DNA of 64,000 nt, taken from Ruminococcus sp. Lineage in GTDB: Bacteria; Bacillota; Clostridia; Oscillospirales; Acutalibacteraceae. Below the pieces are notes generated by a model. The model saw only the letters and a program-made list of their open reading frames with translations. It made no database searches and was not told the DNA's origin. The stretch lies in NCBI GenBank assembly GCA_022779485.1, contig JALFTC010000005.1:1-64000 (forward strand), written 5' to 3'. A program made the translations under genes and the position numbers. Shown piece after piece: positions 20,278 through 30,668 of the stretch. Position 1 is the stretch's first letter. Every line of letters begins with the position of its first letter.

Positions 20278-21129
20278 ATGAACGGTTTTGAAAAGGTAAT
20301 TTCCGTTGAAACAATGCGTCAAAGTGACGCCTATACAATAGAAAATTTTATCGACAGCAAAAGCCTGATGTACAAAGCCGGTGTTGGTGTGTTTGAAAGC
20401 TGTAATTGGTTTGGTAATGTAGCCATAGTCTGCGGCAGCGGTAATAATGCCGGTGACGGATATGTTCTTGCCTTGCTGTTAAAGGAGATTGATGTTCCTG
20501 TTACATTGTTCCTGCTTAAGGACAAATTTTCCGAGGACGGCAGATATTACTTTGAAAAATGTATGGATGCAAAAATCCCCTATCACCTGTGTGACGAAAA
20601 CACTTCCTTTGAAAATTACAACATCATTGTTGACTGCATTTTCGGAACAGGCTTTAAGGGCACAGCAAGGGGAACAGCAGGAGAAATCATTGACAAAATC
20701 AACAATTCTCAAGGTACAGTAATATCAGTTGACATTAATTCAGGACTTAACGGTGACAACGGATTTTCGCAAAAATGTGTAAAGTCCCACACCACAGTAT
20801 CTATTGGCTATCTAAAGCCGGGGCTTCTTATAAATGACGCACCTAAATATATAGGAAATCTGAAAAATTGCGACATAGGTATTGAACTTGTGGGAGAGTA
20901 CTATGTATTGCAGGATAACTTTCCTGATATTTCTGTAAAAGAAAATACCTTTGACAGCCTAAAGGGCTTTTCTGACTATTTTAACATACCTTATGAAACA
21001 GCATACGAAAAGCCTGTTGAGGTAATCTCAAGTGTTGCCAAGGAGAAGAATATCTCTGTGCTTGTAAAAAATTTAGGTGAATATTCTGTTATCATTTCGG
21101 GAAACACAGCATATATTGTAAGAGGGTAA
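20278..21129 (+). CDS. NAD(P)H-hydrate epimerase (YjeF N-terminal domain)
   Basis: VETMRQSDAYTIE, VCGSGNNAGDGYVLALLL, VDCIFGTGFKGTARG, SVDINSGLNGDNG. Confidence 0.88.
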   Translation: MNGFEKVISVETMRQSDAYTIENFIDSKSLMYKAGVGVFESCNWFGNVAIVCGSGNNAGDGYVLALLLKEIDVPVTLFLLKDKFSEDGRYYFEKCMDAKIPYHLCDENTSFENYNIIVDCIFGTGFKGTARGTAGEIIDKINNSQGTVISVDINSGLNGDNGFSQKCVKSHTTVSIGYLKPGLLINDAPKYIGNLKNCDIGIELVGEYYVLQDNFPDISVKENTFDSLKGFSDYFNIPYETAYEKPVEVISSVAKEKNISVLVKNLGEYSVIISGNTAYIVRG

Positions 21130-21132
21130 TTT

Positions 21133-21366
21133 ATGGGTACAGCGGTAATAGATTTACACAACGAAACCCGTGAAAGTGGTAAAAGGCGGTTGACCGAAAA
21201 GTTAAAAACCCTGCCAAAGGGAACAGATGAACTTGTGGTTATTCACGGGTACCACAGCGGAACTGTTTTGCGTGATATGGTGAGGAGTTTTAAGCATCCA
21301 AAGGTGGAGCGTAAAATTTTGGGAATGAATCAGGGGGAAACTATTTTCCTGATTAAGAATAAGTAA
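21133..21366 (+). CDS. Smr-domain protein
   Basis: VIDLHNETRESGKRRL...LVVIHGYHSGTVLRDMVRSF. Confidence 0.85.
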   Translation: MGTAVIDLHNETRESGKRRLTEKLKTLPKGTDELVVIHGYHSGTVLRDMVRSFKHPKVERKILGMNQGETIFLIKNK

Positions 21367-21382
21367 TTGTTTGGTGGCTGAA

Positions 21383-22114
21383 ATGGAAGGTAAAATCGTT
21401 ATACACAAAACCTTTGGCGAGGGTAAAATAATCTCCTTAAAGGATAATTTGCTTACAGTAAAATTCTCGGAAAAAGAGTCTGTGTTTATCTTTCCGGGGT
21501 GCTTTGAGGGCGTCCTTACAACAACGGACAAAGAGCTTGAAAGCTACTCAAAAATGATTATCAACAACAGAAAACTTGAAAAGAAGCTGTTGCAAAAGAA
21601 AGGTCTTAACAGGCGACTCCTCCAAACTCGCAGGAATGTTCCCAGATGGCACAGCTACATTTCCAATAGAAATAGCGGAAGAAAGTCGGAAAACTTATCC
21701 CCGAAAAACAAGTCTGATATAGGAATAAAACGGTATGAGGGCAAAAACTTTTTTGCAATTTTAGAGGGAGAGGGTTTTCAAAGGTTTATCGATGATAATG
21801 AATTTATTATTCCTGTAAAGAATAATGAAGCTGTTGCATCAATAATCAGTAAGGGCGACTTGCTGTTTTGCCTAAAGGACAATAAGGTTTGTCACATAGG
21901 AATTGTGTTGTCAAGCCCCACAGCAGGAGAAACTGACGGAAAGGATGAATATAATATCTCTTCACAGTTTATTCCTGTTATGGCAGAGGTTGAGTGCAAT
22001 ATTGTGTTTGATGAAAATATAATTTCTCATATCAACAAAAATAAAGCAAATCTTGTATTGGATAATATTGCAGAAAAATGCCCCTACATAAATAATATCG
22101 AGGGAATCAGGTAA
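21383..22114 (+). CDS. Hypothetical protein
   Basis: Continuous ORF in an apparent operon with yjeF/smr genes; N-terminal CarD/Tudor-like IHKTFGEGKIISLKDNLLTVKF. Confidence 0.65.
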   Translation: MEGKIVIHKTFGEGKIISLKDNLLTVKFSEKESVFIFPGCFEGVLTTTDKELESYSKMIINNRKLEKKLLQKKGLNRRLLQTRRNVPRWHSYISNRNSGRKSENLSPKNKSDIGIKRYEGKNFFAILEGEGFQRFIDDNEFIIPVKNNEAVASIISKGDLLFCLKDNKVCHIGIVLSSPTAGETDGKDEYNISSQFIPVMAEVECNIVFDENIISHINKNKANLVLDNIAEKCPYINNIEGIR

Positions 22115-22119
22115 TAAAA

Positions 22120-22160
22120 AAGGACTGTTACAAATTTTTTTAAGTAACAGTCCCATATTT
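22120..22160. terminator. Terminator between convergent genes
   Basis: aaaaaaggactgttacaaatttttttaagtaacagtcccatattttt. Confidence 0.75.
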
Positions 22161-22167
22161 TTATTCT

Positions 22168-22629
22168 TTATTTATCTAAATCAATTTCAGAAATTTTCTT
22201 AAATGTTTCAAAAACACATCTCATTGATTTCAAAAATTTTTCCTTGTCCTCATTGGGGAGGAGCTTGAATTTTTCTGTAATACGCTGATTTACGCTTTCA
22301 CGACCCTGTGTCATTAGGTCGTAACCTTTTTGAGTCATACTAATTAACACAATTCTCTTGTTGTTAGTGTCACAGGTTTTTTCGGCATATCCCTCCTCAA
22401 CCAAAGCGGATATTGCCCTGCTTGTTTGCTCCTTTGAGGTGGAGGTCATCTTTGCAATATTGCTAACCGTCAGTTTTTTCCCATATACAAGGGAAAGCAA
22501 AATATATATTTGAGATTTAGATAATTTGTGTTTCCTAAGGTTGATATTATCAAAAATTATTCTGTAAAAAATGGAGAAAAATTTAAGTGCGTTTATTATT
22601 CCGTCACTTTCTGATACAAAATCATTCAT
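22168..22629 (-). CDS. MarR-family transcriptional regulator
   Basis: wHTH SKSQIYILLSLVYGKKLTVSNIAKMTSTSKEQTSRAISALVEEGYAEK. Confidence 0.87.
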   Translation of the reverse strand: MNDFVSESDGIINALKFFSIFYRIIFDNINLRKHKLSKSQIYILLSLVYGKKLTVSNIAKMTSTSKEQTSRAISALVEEGYAEKTCDTNNKRIVLISMTQKGYDLMTQGRESVNQRITEKFKLLPNEDKEKFLKSMRCVFETFKKISEIDLDK

Positions 22630-22830
22630 TAGTAAGACCTTCTAATATAAAATTGACTAACAATTATTATAGTTTTGTTTATCAATTTGTCAATAAGTAA
22701 TTTACAAATAAAAAATGGTTGACATTTATCAAAAGTTATGTTATATTATTAACATAAAATCAAATATGAGATTTAAATAATTGTTTAGAATTATTTGCGG
22801 TATATAAATTATGCAAGATAAGGTGGTGAT

Positions 22831-22959
22831 ATGATGAAAGAAAAGGATTTATTTTCAGATAACGAAACACTTTCTTTTCTCTACGGAGATAGCTACATAG
22901 AAATATTTGACGAAGATGATGATGAATATTGTCCTTTCTTCATTGATGACGAGATTTAA
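22831..22959 (+). CDS. Small acidic peptide (42 aa), not in the ORF track
   Basis: RBS aggtggtgat; MMKEKDLFSDNETLSFLYGDSYIEIFDEDDDEYCPFFIDDEI*; followed directly by a strong terminator. Confidence 0.55.
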   Translation: MMKEKDLFSDNETLSFLYGDSYIEIFDEDDDEYCPFFIDDEI

Positions 22960-22971
22960 GCGAATTTTATT

Positions 22972-23012
22972 TCGCCCCAAAAGCAGCGGAGGGTTGCTTT
23001 TGGGGCGTTTTT
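22972..23012 (+). terminator. Rho-independent terminator after the acidic small ORF
   Basis: cgccccaaaagcagcggagggttgcttttggggcgttttt. Confidence 0.85.
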
Positions 23013-23399
23013 AGTTTTATGGAATTGAAAATTTAAAATGCAAAATGCATAAGCAGAATGCATAATTCGGAATTCAGAATAGGTGTATAAAATGAAAGTT
23101 TTATTTTAATTCCTTCAAAACAAAATAAATTTACATATTGATGAAATTTGATTATTATAATTGGATAATATTCACAAAAATACTTAAAATGAAGTATTTG
23201 AAGTTGAAAATTTCAAAATGAGTGGTATAATCATAGTATGGGTAGTAGATACAATGGTAAGTTTGGGGTGTAAAAATGACATTTTTCTACATCTAACTTT
23301 CAAAATTCAAATTTATCGGCGTTATCTGATTATGGGTTTATAATAAGAATAGGTATAAATTCTACAACTAAATTCTACTCACAATAAAATAATCCTTAG

Positions 23400-24746
<1,347 letters not shown>

Positions 24747-24777
24747 TTTATACCTAAACAGATACAAGAAATAATTT

Positions 24778-24808
24778 AGGCAGTGCATTTTCGCACTGCC
24801 TTTTTTCT
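24778..24808 (+). terminator. gdhA terminator
   Basis: aggcagtgcattttcgcactgccttttttc. Confidence 0.85.
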
Positions 24809-24854
24809 TTTTGCAGTTGAATTTTATTTTACACTGTGATATACTGTTTTAAAA

Positions 24855-24975
24855 CTTAATATGGATATGAACAAGGGAAATACGGTGAAAGTCCGTTGCA
24901 ACTTCCATTACTGTGATTTTTACGGAAAACTTTATTCCGTAATTTAAGCCAGATTACTTGTCATGTTCAAGGTTT
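24855..24975 (+). ncRNA. Cobalamin riboswitch aptamer
   Basis: caagggaaataCGGTGAAAGTCCGttgcaacttccattACTGTGAtttt...aAGCCAGATTACTTGTC matches B12-element conserved blocks; tgaaca/tgttca closing helix. Confidence 0.88.
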
Positions 24976-25056
24976 TATAGCTTTTGGGTAAGAAGAGTGA
25001 CCGTTTTGCATAGTGCATAGCATAGCTATGTCTTTTTGTGTTGTACATTTTTGGTA

Positions 25057-25087
25057 TCTCTTTGCCCTTTAGCAAGGAGATTTTTTT
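25057..25087 (+). terminator. Riboswitch expression-platform terminator
   Basis: tctctttgc-ccttta-gcaaggaga (9 bp with one G-T wobble) followed by ttttttt, just before the RBS of the first gene. Confidence 0.75.
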
Positions 25088-25105
25088 ATTTTGAGGTGAA
25101 AGAGA

Positions 25106-27445
25106 ATGAAAAAACTAATTTCATTAGTACTTGCATTTATGATGATTTTTTCTGCAAGTGCAACATTCAGCGCAGAGGACACAAAGGCATTTGACGGTTA
25201 TGTATATATGACTGTTGAAAAATTAACCTTGGGTCAGGGCTTTGTGATTGAGCCTGTAAAGGTTGGCTATTACAAGGAGGATTCACTTGGTGATATTGCC
25301 GAGAGGTGCCTTGGTGACAAAAGCACCTTTAAGGGTGATATATCACAGTACTACCTTGAGGGTGTTGTTGACGGGGGAAATCCCGAAAATTGGAGTGAAA
25401 AGGATATTCCAACTGACATATATAACAAGCTTACACAGTCAGGTGAAGAAATCACAGACAGGGCAGAGAAGAATATTCTCCAGTCATACGATTTTACCCA
25501 GTACAGCGGTTGGATGTTCACAGTGGATAATACAGGGATAAATGCCGGTGCAGGATCCATAAAATTAGGTGAGGACAGTTCCAAAGGATATTGTTATGAG
25601 GACGGAAGTGTAATTCGTCTTGAGTATTCCCTGTACGGCTACGGCGAGGATATTGGTATAAGCTACGGCTATATGCCTTTTGAAACAACAAACACATTTG
25701 CCGACAGAAGTGAGCTTATCGCCTATGTTTCAGAGATAAAGGATAGTGGGGAAAGTGAAAAATATGGTGACGCATACAGTAATGCACTTTCTCTCCTTAG
25801 CAAGTGGGATATTACAAAGGAAGAGATTGAAAGTGTAATTTTGGCTCTTGATGAAGTTGGCAACACATCTACTCCGGACGAAGTTGAGGATAATCATAAT
25901 GCACAATGGAAAGGTGCAATGAACAACTTTAAAGACGGCAACGCTGTAACCGACATACCTGTTGTGAAGAATGAGCCGGAGGAAAAGTGGTCTTATGCTC
26001 TTAACAGAGAGGTAGGCTCTTGGGATTATTACTATGCAGGTCAAACCGTCATTGTAGATGATTACCTCTACGGCACAGGGGGTGGCAAGCTCCACAAGGT
26101 GGATATTGAAACAGGTGAGGGTGAGGCTGTTGCCACAGCAGGTTCCTCTGACTTTTCCTACGACTATATGGCTTACGGTGACGGTATGCTCTTTGTTGCA
26201 ACAAGTAATTCGATAGAGGCTTTTGATATTGATACATTAAAGTCCATTGGCAAGGTGACAGGGAGCTTTAACTATTACCACCCTGTTCAGTACAACAAGG
26301 GCTATGTGATTTGTAACGGTAACATTTTTAGAGTAAATAAAAATTCAGAAAATGTACTTGAAAAAGTTGGCGACTTCCCCATTGGCGGTGACAATTTCTG
26401 TTGGTCACAGGGTGCTTTTGTAGGCGACTACTTCTATGTTACAGCCACAAATAATATCTATTGTGTAGATTACAAGACAAATACTGTTGTATATAGCTAT
26501 AGCTTTGACCCCGACAGCTCAGCATCATTCATTACCGGTCAGGTTTGCTATGATGAAAAAACAGGTTATCTGTACTGGGCGTCATATCAGCAGAACAATC
26601 TTTATGCAATCAGTATTAACAAGGACGGTAGCTTTGATGCCTCCTCCTACACATCAGCTGACATAGGTCAAAAGAGTGTTTGCGCACCTGTTGTTTACAA
26701 CAATCGAATTTATGTTGCCGGTCAAAGCGGTGTTATCACAGTAATTAACGGCGACAGTACAAGTGATGAATTTTTGTCTGTGATTTACAAAACAGATAAT
26801 TCAGTTATGAAAATTCAGTCAAACCCAATCCTCTCTACTGCACACGAAGAGGAAACAGGCAATGTTTACATCTATGTTCAAAGCTACAATTCCCCGGGTA
26901 ATATCTATTACCTTGAGGATAACAGCGACAAAACTTCGGGAGAGTTAACACTTCTTACAAACCTTACAACAGATAGTACAGTAGCCTATGCCTTTGAACA
27001 AATTGCAATAGACAAGGACGGTTGCATTTACTTCTACAACGAAGAGGGTTACCTCTATTGCTACGGCGAAAAGGAAAGACATACATATAATGAATACACC
27101 TCTAATTTAGACGGCACTCACAAAAAACTTTGTGATAAGTGTGAAAAGGAAGAAACAGAAAACTGTTCCTTTACAGATGGTGTATGCACTAACTGCGGAT
27201 GCCACTGTGACGAGGGTATTTACGGAGATGTAAATCTGGACGGAGTAGTTGATGTTCGTGATGCTGTTGTTTTACAAAAGTATTGTGTGAAGATAGAACA
27301 ACTTAGTGAAAATCAGGAATTCCTTGCCCTGTTTGACGGTGCAGAGGATATTTCTATAAGGACTGTAACCCAAATTCAAAAATTTATAGGGGAAGACCTT
27401 AAGGATACCACTATCGGCACAAAAACTGTGAGATATTATATTTAA
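25106..27445 (+). CDS. Secreted DUF4430 (transcobalamin C-terminal-like) + PQQ-like beta-propeller + dockerin protein
   Basis: Signal peptide; VYMTVEKLTLGQGFVIEPVKVGYYKEDSLGDIAERCL...YSGWMFTVDNTG; propeller repeats (DDYLYGTGGGKLHKVDIETGE, NNRIYVAGQSGVITVINGD); dockerin repeat GDVNLDGVVDVRDAVVLQKYCV. Confidence 0.82.
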   Translation: MKKLISLVLAFMMIFSASATFSAEDTKAFDGYVYMTVEKLTLGQGFVIEPVKVGYYKEDSLGDIAERCLGDKSTFKGDISQYYLEGVVDGGNPENWSEKDIPTDIYNKLTQSGEEITDRAEKNILQSYDFTQYSGWMFTVDNTGINAGAGSIKLGEDSSKGYCYEDGSVIRLEYSLYGYGEDIGISYGYMPFETTNTFADRSELIAYVSEIKDSGESEKYGDAYSNALSLLSKWDITKEEIESVILALDEVGNTSTPDEVEDNHNAQWKGAMNNFKDGNAVTDIPVVKNEPEEKWSYALNREVGSWDYYYAGQTVIVDDYLYGTGGGKLHKVDIETGEGEAVATAGSSDFSYDYMAYGDGMLFVATSNSIEAFDIDTLKSIGKVTGSFNYYHPVQYNKGYVICNGNIFRVNKNSENVLEKVGDFPIGGDNFCWSQGAFVGDYFYVTATNNIYCVDYKTNTVVYSYSFDPDSSASFITGQVCYDEKTGYLYWASYQQNNLYAISINKDGSFDASSYTSADIGQKSVCAPVVYNNRIYVAGQSGVITVINGDSTSDEFLSVIYKTDNSVMKIQSNPILSTAHEEETGNVYIYVQSYNSPGNIYYLEDNSDKTSGELTLLTNLTTDSTVAYAFEQIAIDKDGCIYFYNEEGYLYCYGEKERHTYNEYTSNLDGTHKKLCDKCEKEETENCSFTDGVCTNCGCHCDEGIYGDVNLDGVVDVRDAVVLQKYCVKIEQLSENQEFLALFDGAEDISIRTVTQIQKFIGEDLKDTTIGTKTVRYYI

Positions 27446-27454
27446 GATACTATT

Positions 27455-27709
27455 ATGGAAATGAAACTTTCAAGAGAAGATTGCCTTGAGCTTATAATGA
27501 ATAAGTATAAAGAAACAGGGAAAATCCCCGAAAAATCAGATTTTTCAGACTATCAGGTAATGATGATAAAGTCCCACTTGGGGCCTTGGCCGAGGGCTAT
27601 GGAAACAGCAGGGGTAAAGTCCCCTCGCAGTGATGAAAAATTAGAGAAAAAGCGGGAAAAGCGACTTCGTGCAAAGCAGAGAAAGGCAGAGTTTAGGAAG
27701 AATGGTTAA
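27455..27709 (+). CDS. Small protein resembling the homing-endonuclease-associated repeat
   Basis: LIMNKYKETGKIPEKSDFSDYQVMMIKSHLGPWPRAMETAGVKSPR, then a Lys/Arg-rich tail; stop overlaps the next start. Confidence 0.6.
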   Translation: MEMKLSREDCLELIMNKYKETGKIPEKSDFSDYQVMMIKSHLGPWPRAMETAGVKSPRSDEKLEKKREKRLRAKQRKAEFRKNG

Positions 27710-29231
27710 ATTATATTGTAAAAAGACTGTAAAAAGGGTTTTCTCATTTTGCATTTTCCTTGCTATGATATTTTCTTTACCAACTACATCATTTTCTGCA
27801 AACTCAAAGGAAAGCACCTGTTATCAGCAGACTGCAAGGCTACTTGCCAATCAAAGCCCAAATGGTGTTACTTCTATTGGGGGCGAATGGCTTGTACTTG
27901 GTCTTGCAAGGGGAAACTACTCGGTGTCAAAGGACTACTACACTAACTACAAGGAAAAGGTAGTTGATGTTCTAAAGGAAAAGTCAGGTGTGCTATCCAC
28001 CACAAAATATACTGAATATTCCCGTGTTATCCTTGCTTTAACCTCAATAGGAGAGGATGTAACAGGTGCTCTGGGTTACAATCTTCTTTCGTATCTTGCA
28101 GACTTTACAAAGGTTAAAAGACAGGGGATAAACGGTGTTGTTTGGGCACTTATTGCCCTTGACAGCAACAATTATTCAGTCCCCACAGGTGACAGTACAG
28201 ATGCCACCACAAGGGAAAAACTGATTGATTACATACTGGGTAAGGAGCTATCCGCAGGTGGCTGGACATTAGTGGGAAATACACCTGACCCCGATGTTAC
28301 GGCAATGGCGATTACAGCCTTGTCTAAATATTATAATTCTAATAAAGAAGTAAAATCTGCTATTGACAAGGGTATTGATGTTCTTTCTGACATTCAAAAG
28401 TCAAGCGGTAATTTTTCAAGTGGCGGTGTGGTAAACTGTGAAAGTGTTTCCCAAGTGATAGTCTGCCTTTCTTCATTGGGTATAAATCCCAATACAGACA
28501 AACGGTTTATTTGTGACGGAAAAACCCTTATTGATGTGCTTTTAGGCTTTTCTTTAGGTGGCGGAGGCTTTGCCCATCAAAAGGGCGGAGATTATAACCA
28601 AATGGCAACGGAGCAAGGCTTTTACGCACTGGTTTCCTATAAAAGACTTTTGTCAAAGAAAACACCTCTCTTTGATATGACAGATGTTTTTAAAAGCGAT
28701 AACAATGCAGATAGTGAAAATGCCGTTGGAAACAAAATCCCTGAAAGCAATAACACACAAAACGGTGAACAAAGCAACTCCAATAATAACAGCAATAGTG
28801 GAAACAGAAAGAGTAATTATTCATCAAAGAATAAAAACACCGTAGTAAATTCAGGTGACAGTAACGGTGAAAAAACTAATTCTAACAATAGAAATGAACA
28901 AGTGAAAAACAGTGATGCATCAAGGGTATCAAATGCATCAAATATATTCTCAGAAAATAAAACTGAGGAGAAAAATTTAAAAGAAACCACAGCAAATAAC
29001 AAGAATAGCAACAGAGAAAAGGAAACAGAAAATTCTGCAAATTCCCTGCAAAATGGGGAACAATCAAACAGCTTAGATAAAAACGCAAAACAGCAAAATG
29101 GCGAAGAAAAACAGGGGTCAAACAGCAGTATTGTAATTTGTGTTATACTTTCTGCTTTGCTTTTGCTTATTGCTTTGTTTGTAGTTTTGAGAGTGATAAA
29201 AAGAAGAAAAAAGTTTAAGGGTGAAAAGTAG
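27702..29231 (+). CDS. Membrane-anchored alpha/alpha-toroid (prenyltransferase/squalene-oxidase-repeat-like) surface protein
   Basis: Signal peptide; toroid motifs (INGVVWALIALDSNNY, PDPDVTAMAITALSKYY, NQMATEQGFYALVSYKRL); long N/S/E-rich linker; C-terminal TM + KRRKKFKGEK. Confidence 0.82.
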   Translation: MVKLYCKKTVKRVFSFCIFLAMIFSLPTTSFSANSKESTCYQQTARLLANQSPNGVTSIGGEWLVLGLARGNYSVSKDYYTNYKEKVVDVLKEKSGVLSTTKYTEYSRVILALTSIGEDVTGALGYNLLSYLADFTKVKRQGINGVVWALIALDSNNYSVPTGDSTDATTREKLIDYILGKELSAGGWTLVGNTPDPDVTAMAITALSKYYNSNKEVKSAIDKGIDVLSDIQKSSGNFSSGGVVNCESVSQVIVCLSSLGINPNTDKRFICDGKTLIDVLLGFSLGGGGFAHQKGGDYNQMATEQGFYALVSYKRLLSKKTPLFDMTDVFKSDNNADSENAVGNKIPESNNTQNGEQSNSNNNSNSGNRKSNYSSKNKNTVVNSGDSNGEKTNSNNRNEQVKNSDASRVSNASNIFSENKTEEKNLKETTANNKNSNREKETENSANSLQNGEQSNSLDKNAKQQNGEEKQGSNSSIVICVILSALLLLIALFVVLRVIKRRKKFKGEK

Positions 29232-29782
29232 TGAAAAAGGATATACTTGCAATATTTGCAGGGGTGATTGTGGTCATTATCCTTATTATGGGTACGGACT
29301 TTCAGTCAGTTGAAGAGTATTACAGCACCCACCCCGACTACATTCCCAAAGACAGCAAAAAGGTGACGGTAGCAATAGAATGTAAAACCCTGCTTGACAA
29401 TATGAAAAACCTTGAAAAAGGACTTGAAAAGTATGTTCCAAAGGACGGCATTATACTTGAAAAAACAGAATTTGTCCTAAATGATAACGACACCGTTTTT
29501 GATGTTTTACAAAGGGTGACAAAATACAAAAAAATCCAAATGGAGTATCAGGGTGCCGACCTTAATCAATACGGCTCTGTGTATATTGAGGGTATTAATC
29601 ATCTTTACGAATTTTCTTGTGGAGAATTATCAGGCTGGGTGTATTCGGTGAACAACAAATTTCCAAGTCGTGGCTGTTCCTCATACACCCTAAAGGACGG
29701 AGATAACATTGTGTGGCAGTACACCTGTGATTTAGGCAGAGATGTTGGTGCAGAATTCGTGGAGGGGCAAAATGGAAGATAA
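29231..29782 (+). CDS. DUF4430 (transcobalamin C-terminal-like) membrane-anchored protein
   Basis: N-terminal TM; VTVAIECKTLLDNM...DGIILEKTEFVLNDNDTVFDVLQRVT...INHLYEFSCGELSGWVYSVNNKFPSRGCSSYTLKDGDNIVWQYTCDLG. GTG start overlaps the previous TAG. Confidence 0.85.
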   Translation: MKKDILAIFAGVIVVIILIMGTDFQSVEEYYSTHPDYIPKDSKKVTVAIECKTLLDNMKNLEKGLEKYVPKDGIILEKTEFVLNDNDTVFDVLQRVTKYKKIQMEYQGADLNQYGSVYIEGINHLYEFSCGELSGWVYSVNNKFPSRGCSSYTLKDGDNIVWQYTCDLGRDVGAEFVEGQNGR

Positions 29783-30668
29783 CAAATTAAATAGCTTTTC
29801 ATCCCTCCACCCACTTGTGCTGATTGTGTATTTTGTCACAATTTTAGTGGTTTCAATGTTCAGCACAAACCCTGTACTGCTTTTTCTTTCCCTTGTAGGT
29901 GGAATGATGTTCTTCGGTATGATGAACAGCAGAAAAGCCTTTTTCACCGACTTGGCATTTTACATTCCAATGTTTTTCCTTATTGCAATTATAAATCCTC
30001 TGTTCTCTCACAACGGCGTAACACCTCTGTTTTTTATGAACGGCAATCCTGTTACATTGGAGGCTATCCTCTACGGTGGCAACATTGCCCTTATGCTTAT
30101 GGCGGTTGTATATTGGTGCAAGTGTTACAGCAAAATTATGACAACAGATAAGTTTTTGTATCTGTTTGGAAAGGTCATTCCAAAACTCTCTCTTGTACTT
30201 TCAATGGCTTTACGATTTATTCCGCTATTCAGGGAAAAGCACAGGGAATTTCGTATGGTGCAAGGTGCGTCGGGATTGTACGACCAAAAGGGCTTTGTGA
30301 ACAAAATTATGTGTGAGCTAAAGGTTTTTTCTGCCCTTGTAACTTGGTCGCTGGAGAATTCTGTCGATACAGCCTCATCGATGAAAGCAAGGGGATACGG
30401 ACTAAAGGGCAGAACTCACTTTTCTATGTATAAATTCAGAAAAAGGGACGGCATTATCCTCGCCGTAAACCTGTTGCTGTTTTCCGTTGTTGCTTTTGGT
30501 ATGGGCGGTGGCTTTGTGGACTTTTCCTTTTATCCATATGTAACAGAGATTGAAACAGGTGCAGTGCAAATTGTTGTGTATATATCCTTGGGAGTAATGT
30601 CCTTACTGCCCTTTTTTACAGAGCTTTGGGAGGTGATAGTGTGGAAATACTCAATGTCAAAAATTTAA
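29772..30668 (+). CDS. ECF transporter T component (CbiQ-like)
   Basis: Multi-TM with SMALRFIPLFREKHREFRMVQGASG and SSMKARGYGLKGRTHFSMYKF. Confidence 0.88.
   Translation: MEDNKLNSFSSLHPLVLIVYFVTILVVSMFSTNPVLLFLSLVGGMMFFGMMNSRKAFFTDLAFYIPMFFLIAIINPLFSHNGVTPLFFMNGNPVTLEAILYGGNIALMLMAVVYWCKCYSKIMTTDKFLYLFGKVIPKLSLVLSMALRFIPLFREKHREFRMVQGASGLYDQKGFVNKIMCELKVFSALVTWSLENSVDTASSMKARGYGLKGRTHFSMYKFRKRDGIILAVNLLLFSVVAFGMGGGFVDFSFYPYVTEIETGAVQIVVYISLGVMSLLPFFTELWEVIVWKYSMSKI

Noticed and set aside
23030-23090. atgcaaaatgcataagcagaatgcataattcggaattcagaa repeats upstream of gdhA
   Set aside because: Low-complexity short direct repeats; no clear structure or motif that I can support.
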